Made by a program: the position numbers and the translations under genes. 64,000 nucleotides of DNA from Longimicrobium sp. (GTDB lineage Bacteria > Gemmatimonadota > Gemmatimonadetes > Longimicrobiales > Longimicrobiaceae), in contig DASVTZ010000026.1 of assembly GCA_036387335.1 (NCBI GenBank), forward strand, positions 35,809-99,808. Reading direction: 5' to 3'. The stretch's first letter is position 1. Each line of letters opens with the position of its first letter. The notes beneath the pieces were generated by a model. The model was not told the origin of the DNA and did no database searches. It saw only the letters and a program-made list of their open reading frames with translations. Positions 41,905-50,595 of this stretch are shown here, piece after piece.

Positions 41905-42462
41905 ATGCGCGGCATCGTAGCGATCGCATTGGTGGGACTTTCGGCGTGCGCCTCTTCCGGCTCGTCGGCGGGGAGCGGAGGGGCCGAGCAGTCCGTGCAC
42001 ATCGCGGGGATGAACAACAGCCGGGGGCTGCGCGTGACCACCGGCGCGGCGGAAGGGCCGCGAATCGACGTCGTACCGCACGCCATCGAGCGGGTGTGGG
42101 GCGCGCTCCCGGCCGTGTACGACTCGCTCCAGATCCCCGTCACCGACCGGAACGAAGAGGAGCACCGGATCGGCAACCAGAGCCTGCGTGCGCGCGGGCG
42201 GCTCGGGGGCGTGCTCCTCACGCGGTACTTCAACTGCGGCAACTCGCAGGGCGGCCCCAACGCGGAGACGTACCAGCTGCAGATCTCGGTGCTGACCTTC
42301 GCGAAGGCACAGGGGACGGGCGCCACGGCGATCGCCACGACGCTGCAGGCGACGGCCCGTCCCGTCACGCTGAGCGGCGAGGCGGTGCAGTGCTCCTCCA
42401 CCGGCGCGCTGGAGACCCGCATCCGCAACATGGTGATGGAGCGGGCACGGGCCGCCGGCTGA
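41905..42462 (+). CDS. Lipoprotein of unknown function
   Basis: 185 residues from MRGIVAIALVGLSACASSGS; lipobox Cys15, then a Ser/Gly linker. AGAGGA before the ATG. The mature domain shows HAIERVWGALPAVYDSLQIP, RNEEEHRIGNQSLRARGRL, RYFNCGN and ISVLTFAKAQGTGATAIATT; two Cys (in NCGNSQGG and VQCSSTG) may form a disulfide. The protein is well formed but I recognise no family. The CACACAGAG repeat comes before and after it, so it is likely a single-gene unit. Confidence 0.7.
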   Translation: MRGIVAIALVGLSACASSGSSAGSGGAEQSVHIAGMNNSRGLRVTTGAAEGPRIDVVPHAIERVWGALPAVYDSLQIPVTDRNEEEHRIGNQSLRARGRLGGVLLTRYFNCGNSQGGPNAETYQLQISVLTFAKAQGTGATAIATTLQATARPVTLSGEAVQCSSTGALETRIRNMVMERARAAG

Positions 42463-42563
42463 TCTCACGCGGAGGCGCGGAGGCGCGGAAGAGGAAAATT
42501 GGCCTCACACAGAGACACGGAGCCACAGAGAGAAAAGCGGAAGCGCTCTCTGTGGCTTCTCTG
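42463..42563. repeat. CACGCGGAG / CACAGAG inverted repeat, copy 3
   Basis: Starts CTCACGCGGAGGCGCGGAGG; inner hairpin GCCACAGAGAG / CTCTCTGTGGC. Probably terminates the lipoprotein gene. Confidence 0.75.
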
Positions 42564-42718
42564 TTCCTCCGGAGGCCGGCGGCAATCGGATGACGCCACT
42601 TGTAGCGATTGACTTTAGGCAGCCCGCCGGGTAAAATTTTGTTTCCTTTCTTTCGTTCTGATCCGCGAAGCCCGGCCGCCTCCCGTCGCGCCACTCGCCG
42701 CTTCCACAGTTCCATTCC

Positions 42719-44110
42719 ATGTCTGCTTCCTCCCGCTGGGCACAGATCTGCTCGCGCACGCTTCTGCCTTTCGGGAGCAGGCTGACCGCCCGGCGCCTGG
42801 CCGCGGTGCCGCTTCTGGCCGCCCTGTCGGCGCTGGCGGCGTGTGGAGGGGGAGACGGTACCACCGAGCCGCCGCCTCCCGACACCCAGGTAGCCCGGGT
42901 GGAGGTCACGGCCGCGGCGGCGAGCGTACCCGAAAACCAGACGGTCCAGCTCACCGCCCGCGCGCTCTCCGCGTCGGGAGCGGTGCTGGCGGGAAAGACG
43001 TTCACCTGGCAGAGCAGCAACCCCGCCATCGCCACCGTGGACGCCAACGGGGTGGTGAAGGGCCTGGTGGAGGGGAGCGCCACCATCACCGCTGGGGAGA
43101 CTGCGACGGGCACGACCGGCACCGTGGCGCTGGGGGTCGTTCCCGCTCCCGTGGTCGGCGTGTCGGTTTCGGCGCCGCAGCCACGCGTGAAGTCGGGCAA
43201 GCAGCTGCAGCTCGCGGCCACACTGACCGACGCCACGGGACGTGTGCTCGCCGGGCGCGAGGTCACGTGGTCCGTCTCGGCTCCGGCGGTCGCCAGCATC
43301 GGCGCGAATGGGCTCCTTCTCGCGCGGACGCCGGGAACGGTGACGATCACGGCGGCCAGCGGCGGAAAGTCAGGCTCCGTGGCGGTGGAGGTGTTCCAGC
43401 TCGCGCCCGCCCGCATCGCCATCTCCCCCGAGCTGACCTCCATGGCCATCGGCGAGACCGTGCAGCTGCGGGCGGCCGCCGTCGATGCCGAGGGAGACAC
43501 CATCCCCCCCGCGCAGCTCGCCTGGACCTTGAACGAGACGCGCCGGACCGGCGCCGCCGTCCTCGCCGCCACGAGCGAGGCGGGGGGGTACCGCGGCGCC
43601 GCCCTGGGCCACGCGACGGTCCGCGCGGAGCTCGGCGGGCTCTCCAGCAACACCGCGGTGGTCGCGGTGCTCGGCCCGGGGGAGCTGGTCGCCACGGCGT
43701 TCCCCAACGGCTCGCAGACGCTCCGGGCGCGCGCCGGCGACCGGGTGACCGTACCGGTGGTGCTGGACATGTCGCGCGTGGCGACCCCGGGCGACCTGGG
43801 CGCGGTGGAGCTGGAGATCGCCTACGACCGCCTTGGGGTGGTGCTCAGGAGCGCCACCCCCGGCATCGCGGGGTCCGCCGGCGAGGGCGGCACGCCGGGG
43901 CGGTACCGCCTGTCGCTCGCCACGGCCACGCCCACTGCCTCCCCCCGGCTCACCGTGGTGAGCCTGGTGTTCGAGGTCGCGGCGGCCGCCGTGGCGGGCA
44001 GCACCGTGCCGTTCACGCTGACCTTCCCGTCGGCTCCCGCCAGCACCGGGTTCGCGGCGTATCCGCAGCCCGTGGTGCTGAATGGATCGCTGCTCATCGT
44101 GCCGAACTGA
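42719..44110 (+). CDS. Big-domain lipoprotein with C-terminal cohesin-like module
   Basis: 463 residues. Signal with lipobox ALAAC (Cys42) after an unusually long N-terminus. Three Big_2-like immunoglobulin domains follow: ARVEVTAAAASVPENQTVQL to TWQSSNPAIATVDANGVV, then VKSGKQLQLAATLTDATG to VTWSVSAPAVASIGANG, then a third, more diverged (RIAISPELTSMAIGETVQLR). The last 140 residues (RVTVPVVLDMSRVATPGDLG, AVELEIAYDRLGVVLRSATP, LTVVSLVFEVAAAAVAGSTV) have the beta-sandwich pattern of a cohesin. The next gene, 15 bases on, has a dockerin, so the two secreted proteins may bind each other. Role: surface adhesion or scaffolding, inferred. Confidence 0.8.
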   Translation: MSASSRWAQICSRTLLPFGSRLTARRLAAVPLLAALSALAACGGGDGTTEPPPPDTQVARVEVTAAAASVPENQTVQLTARALSASGAVLAGKTFTWQSSNPAIATVDANGVVKGLVEGSATITAGETATGTTGTVALGVVPAPVVGVSVSAPQPRVKSGKQLQLAATLTDATGRVLAGREVTWSVSAPAVASIGANGLLLARTPGTVTITAASGGKSGSVAVEVFQLAPARIAISPELTSMAIGETVQLRAAAVDAEGDTIPPAQLAWTLNETRRTGAAVLAATSEAGGYRGAALGHATVRAELGGLSSNTAVVAVLGPGELVATAFPNGSQTLRARAGDRVTVPVVLDMSRVATPGDLGAVELEIAYDRLGVVLRSATPGIAGSAGEGGTPGRYRLSLATATPTASPRLTVVSLVFEVAAAAVAGSTVPFTLTFPSAPASTGFAAYPQPVVLNGSLLIVPN

Positions 44111-44125
44111 CCCCCGCCCTTCGGA

Positions 44126-47100
44126 ATGCCTACGCAAATGCACAACTCCGGCACGATGGCGCAGGCTCGGCTGCGGATGGTGGCGATCGCGCTCGGCGCG
44201 CTTGCGCTGGCTTCCTGCACGGACGCGCTGTCGCCCCGCAACCACGGCCGCGAAGGCACCGTGGTGCAGCTCTCGCCGGACACCCGCGCGGAGCTCGTGT
44301 CGCCCGGCGCCGGCACCCTGGAGCTGCGCTTCGTCGCCGGGCCGGGAAGGGAGCGGGTGCAGAGCTTCCAGGGCGAGATCCGGTTCAAGGCGTCGCGCTA
44401 CCGCGTCCTCTCCGCCACGGCGGGGGAAGGGGCGGCGGCCAGCTGGCACGGCGTGGAGCCCGGCCGCATCCGCTTCGCGGGCGTCGCCACCGAAGGAATC
44501 GCCGGGCGCGGGATCGTCTTCCGCTTCGAGGAGGGCGAATCCTTCAGGGCGGACGATTTCCAGCTCGTGATGGAGGAGGCCGTCCTTCGCTCGGCGCTGG
44601 ACGCGGCTCCGGTGCGCTTCACCGCACCGGCCGAGGCGGGTGCGGCCGCGGTGTCCGGGCCGCGCCGCTCGGCGCAGGGGGGCACACCCGCCGCGCAGGC
44701 CGCCTGGGAGATGCGCGGCGACGTGAACGGCGATGGCGGGATGGACGCGGTGGACGCCCTCGCGGTGCTTTCGCACGTGGTGGGCAAGGCGCTGCCGGCC
44801 ACCTTCGCGGTGCAGCCCCAGGGCGACGTGAGCCGCGACGGCGCCGTGACGGCGGCGGACGCGCTCCTGATGCTGGAGTACCGCGTGGGGCGGGACCGGG
44901 TGGTGGACGTCCAGATCACCACCTCCGCCGGCCCCGTGGACGTGGCGGACAGCCTGGTGCTGACGGCGGAACTGCGCGGCGTGCGGGGAGAGCCGTTGAA
45001 CGGTACGGTGGCGTGGAGCTGCCCTGACAGCACCTGGGTGAGGGAATGCGGGCCCCGTCTCTTTCGCCCTGCCTACCGGGCGGCGCCCTCGCCCGTCCCG
45101 GTGCGCCTGGTCGCGTCGTCCGGCGGAAGGGCCGACACGCTGGAGACGCGCGTGTTCGAGAGGGACTTGTCGCTGCTGCAGGTAAACCTGACGCCGTACC
45201 CGGCGTCCGTGTCCAGCAACAACGCGGTCTCCCAGCAGATGCACGCCATCCGGGCCATGCCCGGCGGCACGAACACCGTTTTCGCGTCTGCCTGGGATGC
45301 GGAAGGCAGGCTCAGGCCGCGCGAGTTCCGCGTGTCGGTGGAAGACACCACCCTTTTCACGGCCGCGGTGGGCAGGCCCGGGCCTGAGCGAACGCCGGTG
45401 ATGGTGACCGGCCGGCGGGCGGGGTCGGGCGTTCTGACGATCCTGACGAACGGTGTTAGCGTTCCCGTGCGGGTGGAGGTGGCGGCCCCGGCGGCACTGG
45501 CGTGCTCGCCGGCGAACGCGCTGTCGCTGGATCTGGCGCCCGGCGAGATCCGCACCTTCCGCGGCTCCGATCCAGGGGCCCCGGGCTGCCTGGACTTCCG
45601 CGCCGAGCGGGACCGCGGGCGGCAGTACCTCGTGCTCACCTTCCTCCTTCCCTACTCCACCGGGCGCCCGCCGAACGGCGCGCTCGAGGGGTTCGACTTC
45701 GAGGGGCAGGCGCTCTTCTACGGCGCCGGAGAGGCGAGGCCCGCCGAGTATCCGGTGTTCCGCATCTACACGCCCGACCTGCGCGCCGCCTCGCTGGCGG
45801 TCGCTTCCCGGGGCCAGGCGGCGCAACGCGCGGAGCCCGGGCACACGTGGCGGGTGGGCGGGGCCACGCTCCGGGAAGGCCGCCCCAGCCGCGAGCGCGC
45901 GGTCCACGAGTTCAGGCCCGGCGCACGCCGCGGGGGGCAGGGGGCCCGCCTGAACGTCTCCGGCGCCACGGCTTCCATCCAGGCGGGCGACACCCTGGTC
46001 AGCGGCGCCTTCAGCCGCCTGGACCGGGGAGTGCGCACCACCGACGGCGGTCCCGCGAGCGACCGGGCGGTGGTCACGCACGCCGGAGAGAACCTCATCA
46101 TCGCCGAGCACCTGGACGTGCTGCGCGGGCGGCTGATCGGGGGGGACGGACGCGCGGCGGCCCGCATTCCAGAGGCGGAGTACGCGAAGATCGACGCGGC
46201 GTACGGCCGGCCCAAGCGCCAGCTCGACCGCCTGTTCGGAGGTCCCTACGCGGGTACGGTGGCGGGACGCGACGGCGGCGGGCGCGAGCTGGCGGTGAAC
46301 ATGCCGCTGCAGACGGGCGTGTGGGGATATGCGTACGGTGACCTGACGACGATCAACTACTGGAGCGGCTCATTCGACGGGCAGCCCAGCCTGTCCCAGA
46401 CTCCGCTCCTGATGGGCGAGCTCCTGTTCGCGCATGAGTTCACCCACGTACGGCACTTCCAGCAGTGGAGCGACCGGGACACGCAGGTGGGGCCGTGGGT
46501 GGTGGAGGGGTTCGCGGACTTCGGCTCGCAGCTCGCGTACGCAGCTCGCGTGCTGGGATCGGAGACCCCCTCGCGCACCGGGCGCGCGGCTCTGGGGCCG
46601 GCCGGCCTCCGGGGCCAGGTCCCCTCGATGATGGTCGCATCCGGCAGCCTCTTCGGGGGGTACGAGAACTCGTCCTTCGTCTTCGCGTACATCGCCGACC
46701 AGGTGGAGGCACGTGGCGGCGACGGACTGCGCGCCGCGCGCGACCTGGCGCTTTCCGCGCACTCGCGCGTGGCGGCGGAGCAGGCCATTCAGCGCCACCT
46801 GCCGGGGCACTCGCTGACCGAGGTCATCGCGCGCGCCGAGGTGGCGCGCTACCTGGAGTTCCTGCGCAAGCAGTCGTGCGGCTGGTGCAACTCCGGCGAC
46901 CCCGTGCCCCCCGCGCTGCGCATCGCTCCCGACCTTCCGGCGCACACCCGGTACCTGCAGTACGACCACCCGGCGATGGGCAACGTGATGGCGTTGTTCA
47001 CCGCCGCCTGGCCCATCGTCCGGCCCGGCCGGTCCGCTGGCACCGCTTACCAGCTGCGCACCGGCACCAGCTGGCCGCTCTTCATCGACGGCACGGACCC

Positions 47101-47176
47101 GCTGGGCGACGCGCAGTACCTGGTGGACCTGTCCGGCGAGCGGCAGACGGTGGTCTCCGTGGTCCGCATCCGCTAA
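44126..47176 (+). CDS. Secreted HEFTH metallopeptidase with cohesin-like and dockerin domains
   Basis: 1016 residues from the ATG at 44126, or 1006 from MAQARLRMVAI. Lipobox LALASC (Cys31). Residues about 40-170 are cohesin-like (VQSFQGEIRFKASRYRVLSA). Residues about 197-260 are a dockerin: two EF-hand-like loops, GDVNGDGGMDAVDALAVLSH and GDVSRDGAVTAADALLMLEY. A Big-like stretch follows. Near residue 770 is LLFAHEFTHVRHFQQW, then PWVVEGFADFGSQL about 25 residues on: a gluzincin site (HExxH plus Glu). Two cysteines in KQSCGWCNSG lie beyond it. Probably a cell-surface protease or a zinc-dependent hydrolase. Family of the catalytic part is close to M30 by pattern only. The neighbour's cohesin suggests a two-part surface complex. 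Confidence 0.8.
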   Translation: MPTQMHNSGTMAQARLRMVAIALGALALASCTDALSPRNHGREGTVVQLSPDTRAELVSPGAGTLELRFVAGPGRERVQSFQGEIRFKASRYRVLSATAGEGAAASWHGVEPGRIRFAGVATEGIAGRGIVFRFEEGESFRADDFQLVMEEAVLRSALDAAPVRFTAPAEAGAAAVSGPRRSAQGGTPAAQAAWEMRGDVNGDGGMDAVDALAVLSHVVGKALPATFAVQPQGDVSRDGAVTAADALLMLEYRVGRDRVVDVQITTSAGPVDVADSLVLTAELRGVRGEPLNGTVAWSCPDSTWVRECGPRLFRPAYRAAPSPVPVRLVASSGGRADTLETRVFERDLSLLQVNLTPYPASVSSNNAVSQQMHAIRAMPGGTNTVFASAWDAEGRLRPREFRVSVEDTTLFTAAVGRPGPERTPVMVTGRRAGSGVLTILTNGVSVPVRVEVAAPAALACSPANALSLDLAPGEIRTFRGSDPGAPGCLDFRAERDRGRQYLVLTFLLPYSTGRPPNGALEGFDFEGQALFYGAGEARPAEYPVFRIYTPDLRAASLAVASRGQAAQRAEPGHTWRVGGATLREGRPSRERAVHEFRPGARRGGQGARLNVSGATASIQAGDTLVSGAFSRLDRGVRTTDGGPASDRAVVTHAGENLIIAEHLDVLRGRLIGGDGRAAARIPEAEYAKIDAAYGRPKRQLDRLFGGPYAGTVAGRDGGGRELAVNMPLQTGVWGYAYGDLTTINYWSGSFDGQPSLSQTPLLMGELLFAHEFTHVRHFQQWSDRDTQVGPWVVEGFADFGSQLAYAARVLGSETPSRTGRAALGPAGLRGQVPSMMVASGSLFGGYENSSFVFAYIADQVEARGGDGLRAARDLALSAHSRVAAEQAIQRHLPGHSLTEVIARAEVARYLEFLRKQSCGWCNSGDPVPPALRIAPDLPAHTRYLQYDHPAMGNVMALFTAAWPIVRPGRSAGTAYQLRTGTSWPLFIDGTDPLGDAQYLVDLSGERQTVVSVVRIR

Positions 47177-47202
47177 CCCGGCGCTGCGCATGCCGGGACG
47201 CA

Positions 47203-47368
47203 GAGACGCAGGGAAAGAGCAACAGCGAACAGCATCACACAGAGAACCAGAGAGAAGGAACTGAAAGCCACGGAGAAAAACCTTTGCGGTTCTCTCTGTG
47301 GCCTCTGTGTCTCTGTGTGAGCCATGCAGTTGTGGTTCTCTCCTGCGTCTCCGCGCCTCTGCGTGAGA
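47203..47368. repeat. CACGCGGAG / CACACAGAG inverted repeat, copy 4
   Basis: GGGACGCAGAGACGCAGGG ... CATCACACAGAGAACCAGAG ... CTCTGTGTCTCTGTGTGAGC ... GCGTCTCCGCGCCTCTGCGT. Very like the copy at 6720-6902, including the GCCATGCAGTT core. Confidence 0.85.
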
Positions 47369-47369
47369 A

Positions 47370-47406
47370 AAAACCCCCTCTCCGCGCGGTGCGGAGAGGG
47401 GGTTTT
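47370..47406. terminator. Bidirectional terminator, 16-base stem
   Basis: Perfect stem AAAACCCCCTCTCCGC / GCGGAGAGGGGGTTTT with loop GCGGT, between convergent genes. T run on both strands. Textbook. Confidence 0.92.
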
Positions 47407-47429
47407 CACACCTGCCAGGCGCCGGTCCG

Positions 47430-48290
47430 TTACGGATTCAGCACCTTGTCGATCAGCAGCACCACGTTGGGCGTCTGCGTCGCGGCGACCGACTGGCGGG
47501 TGCCCGGAACCGAGCCGCTCGTGAGCACGGCGGTCATCACCGAGCCGCTGATCTGCACCCCGGGCTGCGGGCCGTACGTGGCGCCCGCGGGGGGCAGCGC
47601 GCCCGGCTGGTTCGGCCGCGCCGTGAAGAGCGGCGTGGTGGAGCCGGCGGCCGTCACCGTGAACTGGTACAGGTTCTCGCCCGTGGTGGGGCGCACCGGC
47701 ACGTTCACGTAGGCGCTCTTCCCCAGGAACGCGAGGTTGCGCACCACCGCCACCGCGTTGCCGATCGGGTTGGCGTTGTTGGCCGCACCGGCCGGCGTGA
47801 TGTACACGTCCACGTTGGCCACACCCGTGGCGGCGTGCAGCACCTGGAACGCGATGTTGTTGGCCGGAGGCGTGGGAAGGACCATGTCGTCGGCGATCAC
47901 CGCCAGGCGGTCCTGGTTCCCGCTCGCGCGGCCCGCGTACACCAGCGTGTACCGGTTGTCCGCCACGAAGGTCACCGTGGTGTCCACCAGGCGGATCTGC
48001 GTGAGGTCGACGTTGGTGGAGGTGGGGAAGACGCGGGCGTTGCGGGCGCCCGGCTCCACGCGCTGGTACAGGCCGCTCGCCCCGCGGAAGGCGACACCCT
48101 GCATCGTGGGAAGGCTCTCCACCTTGTCCACGAAGCGGAGGTCCACGGTGCCGGTGTCGGTCACCGTGTTGACGAAGCGGACGAGGGCCGCCGGCGGCGG
48201 AGGACCGCCGTTGGTCACGCCGCTGTCGTCGCTGCAGGCGGCAAGCCCCAGCAGGGTTCCTGCGCAAAGCACAAGCTTTCCGAATCTCAT
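47430..48290 (-). CDS. DUF4397-like lipoprotein
   Basis: 286 residues; lipobox LGLAAC (Cys19). Mature part is two DUF4397-type beta domains: ALVRFVNTVTDTGTVDLRFV with YTLVYAGRASGNQDRLAVIA, then AFQVLHAATGVANVDVYITP with AVVRNLAFLGKSAYVNVPVR. The VRxVNAxxxxxxVDvyv pattern is typical. Function of this family is unknown; it is usual in secreted proteins of Bacteroidota and Gemmatimonadota. Last gene of the SusC/SusD locus on the minus strand, 57 bases after the preceding lipoprotein gene. Confidence 0.82.
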   Translation of the reverse strand: MRFGKLVLCAGTLLGLAACSDDSGVTNGGPPPPAALVRFVNTVTDTGTVDLRFVDKVESLPTMQGVAFRGASGLYQRVEPGARNARVFPTSTNVDLTQIRLVDTTVTFVADNRYTLVYAGRASGNQDRLAVIADDMVLPTPPANNIAFQVLHAATGVANVDVYITPAGAANNANPIGNAVAVVRNLAFLGKSAYVNVPVRPTTGENLYQFTVTAAGSTTPLFTARPNQPGALPPAGATYGPQPGVQISGSVMTAVLTSGSVPGTRQSVAATQTPNVVLLIDKVLNP

Positions 48291-48346
48291 AAGATCCGAT
48301 GAATGCGGATGGTGAGTGGTTGATTCGCGAAACTGCTGAAGGCGCG

Positions 48347-48874
48347 TCACTGGGCGGGAGGCCCTTCGGGCGGGGGACGCTCGCCACCGCCGTTGCCGGT
48401 GCCGAAGCCCTCGATGGCGATGCGCGACGCCATCGCCACCGCCGCGGCGGCCACCCCCATTACGATGGCGGTGCGGCCCCGTGAAAGGCGCCGCTCGCCC
48501 ACCGTGGAGATGAAGTCGCGCGGCACGGCGACGTTCTCGCCACCCCACCGGTCGGGCTCTCCCCGCAGGTGGTCCACCGAGGTCACCGCCAGCACGAGCG
48601 ACGTGTCCGTGCTGGACACCACGCGACCGTTGATGCGCCGCACGTTGGCGCCCACCAGCGGCGTCATCACCTCGCGCCCGCGGTCGGTGATGCTGACCGC
48701 GACATCGGCGCCGGCGGGCCGCCCGGTGGCCGGGACGCCCACGTACTGGAAGCAGCCGGCGAGCTGCGGAACCAGCAGCAGCGCGAGCGCGGCGCCCGCG
48801 CGGCCGCGGCGGGCCGTGGCCACGCGCGGGGAAGCTCCCCGCGCGCGGTCCCCTTCCAATCGCCTTCCGGGCAC
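48347..48874 (-). CDS. Lipoprotein of SusCD locus, unknown function
   Basis: 175 residues. Arg-rich start, then LALLLVPQLAGCFQYVGVPA, a lipoprotein signal with Cys41. The mature domain includes VSITDRGREVMTPLVGANVR, RINGRVVSSTDTSLVLAVTS and DFISTVGERRLSRGR; near the C-terminus a second hydrophobic stretch (TAIVMGVAAAAVAMASRIAI) could be a membrane helix or buried. Located six bases after the susD stop on the same strand, so it belongs to the locus. No family recognised. Confidence 0.65.
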   Translation of the reverse strand: MPGRRLEGDRARGASPRVATARRGRAGAALALLLVPQLAGCFQYVGVPATGRPAGADVAVSITDRGREVMTPLVGANVRRINGRVVSSTDTSLVLAVTSVDHLRGEPDRWGGENVAVPRDFISTVGERRLSRGRTAIVMGVAAAAVAMASRIAIEGFGTGNGGGERPPPEGPPAQ

Positions 48875-48880
48875 GGCGGC

Positions 48881-50560
48881 CTACCTGTCTCCCGAGCCGA
48901 AGCCGTACGTGCTCGGCCCCGCCCCGCCCGGCTGACCCACGCCGCCGACGTTGTAGATCGGCAGGCGGCGCGCGTCCAGCTCCTGGGTGGGCGTCGGCCA
49001 ATGGATGGCCGTGCCCTCGGGAAGGTCACCCCACCCGCGCGAATCGAAGTACCACGCGCCGTACGTGGTGTACGCGATCTCCATCCGCTTCTCCCACTTC
49101 ATCGCCTCCATGATGTTGCCGCAGGCGGTGGTGGTGAAGGTGGGGCCCACCGGCACGCGCGGCACGCAGTTGGCCCCGCCCGGCACCGGATCGGTGGCCG
49201 TGGTCACCACGCCCGAGAGCGCCGGCAGCCCGCTGGTGGTGCGGGTGCGGTCGATGAGCGCCGCCGCGGCCGCGATGTTGCCGCGGCGGATGTGCCCCTC
49301 GGCCGCCAGCATGTCGTTCTCCGCCCGGGTGAAGACCGGGAAGTTGCCGATGCGCGAGGCCGACGCGAAGGCGCGGAAGCGGTAGTGGTCGTAGAACGAC
49401 ACCTGCCACCCGCTCGCCCCCTGGTCCAGCGAGGGGTCGCGGTTCCGGAAGTAGCGCCGGATCGTGTCGTTGGTGGCGGGGTTCGTCACCGGGGCACCCT
49501 GGCCCACCGCCACCTGCGCGGCGCGCGTGGCGCCGCGCGGGAAGCGCAGGTCGGGCGTCACGATCAGGAACGGCGTGCGGGAGTTGCGCGGCGTGGAGAT
49601 CCACGTGTCGTAGCCGCCGCTCACGTCCGCCATGCCGATGATGTAGTACGGCATCTGGTGCCAGTTGCTGTCGCGGTAGTGCAGGTCCACCGCGAGCCAC
49701 CGGTAGTCCCACCCGGCGGAGGGGCTCATCGACACCACCAGGTCGCTGGTGATGCCGGCGGTCGCGTCGGCGATCACGGCGTTCCAGTCGACGGCGGCGC
49801 GCTCGGCCGGGTTCCGCGCCACGCCGGCACGCATGCGCGCCCGGTACGAGCGGATCACCTGGCTGAAGCGCGACATCGACACCTCCGCGCCAGACACCCC
49901 GTTCAGCCACCCGGCGGCCGGGAGCGGCGAGGTGCCGGCCATGTTCGCGTACACCAGCGCCGAGTCCAGCTGCGCCAGCGCGTGCGCGTTCACCGCCGGG
50001 TATCCTTCCAGCGGCGCCACGTCCTGCGGCCCGTCGCTGGGCCGCGGGATCCCCGCCGAGTCGTACACCAGCGACAGGTTGCCCAGCGACACGCCGTAGG
50101 TGAAGTGCGACCACGCCTTCAGGCGGTTCAGGTCGCCCGCGGCGGTCGCCCCGGTCAGGGCGAATCCGGCCCCCTTGATGCGGGCCAGGATGTCCGACGA
50201 GTTGCGGGCGACGGACGAGAGCCGCGAGAAGTCCTGGAAGTTCTCGTCCTGGTACTGCGCGCCGCGGGCGTTGTCGATCCCCACGCGCGGCAGGTTGCCG
50301 CGCGTGAGGCCGTTGTTGCCCAGCAGCGCCGTCGTCTCGAACGCCATCGCCAGCATGCCGATGTGGGTGCGGGCGTTGCCGCCCAGCGTGGCGTTGTTGA
50401 TCGACTGGAACTGCGCCGACGCAAGGCTCTGCACGTCGCTGGGCGAGCCCAGCACGCGGCCGCGGTCGGGGTTGTTCTCGTTGTCCACATCGAGGATGTC
50501 GCTGCATCCCGCCAGGCCCACGGCGAGTGTGGCTCCCATCAGGTACCGGATCAATCGCAT
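48881..50560 (-). CDS. SusD/RagB-family outer-membrane lipoprotein
   Basis: 559 residues. AAGGAG precedes the ATG. Lipobox GLAGC (Cys19), followed by SDILDVDNENNPDRGRVLGS, the SusD mature start. TPR-like helices follow (SDILARIKGAGFALTGATAA, HALAQLDSALVYANMAG). The C-terminal part has the RagB pattern EAMKWEKRMEIAYTTYGAWY with FDSRGWGDLPEGTAIHWP. SusD caps the SusC barrel and captures substrate. The ligand cannot be read off; no glycan enzymes lie in the locus, and proteases are the nearby candidates. Follows susC by 35 bases. Confidence 0.92.
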   Translation of the reverse strand: MRLIRYLMGATLAVGLAGCSDILDVDNENNPDRGRVLGSPSDVQSLASAQFQSINNATLGGNARTHIGMLAMAFETTALLGNNGLTRGNLPRVGIDNARGAQYQDENFQDFSRLSSVARNSSDILARIKGAGFALTGATAAGDLNRLKAWSHFTYGVSLGNLSLVYDSAGIPRPSDGPQDVAPLEGYPAVNAHALAQLDSALVYANMAGTSPLPAAGWLNGVSGAEVSMSRFSQVIRSYRARMRAGVARNPAERAAVDWNAVIADATAGITSDLVVSMSPSAGWDYRWLAVDLHYRDSNWHQMPYYIIGMADVSGGYDTWISTPRNSRTPFLIVTPDLRFPRGATRAAQVAVGQGAPVTNPATNDTIRRYFRNRDPSLDQGASGWQVSFYDHYRFRAFASASRIGNFPVFTRAENDMLAAEGHIRRGNIAAAAALIDRTRTTSGLPALSGVVTTATDPVPGGANCVPRVPVGPTFTTTACGNIMEAMKWEKRMEIAYTTYGAWYFDSRGWGDLPEGTAIHWPTPTQELDARRLPIYNVGGVGQPGGAGPSTYGFGSGDR

Positions 50561-50595
50561 GTGCGGTACTCCTTCCTTCCGCATGGGAGTTGGCA

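Noticed and set aside
43370..46111. A 913-codon minus-strand frame opposite the Big-domain and peptidase genes
   Set aside because: Low-complexity Arg/Gly/Ala product without motifs, explained as the shadow of the two real genes.
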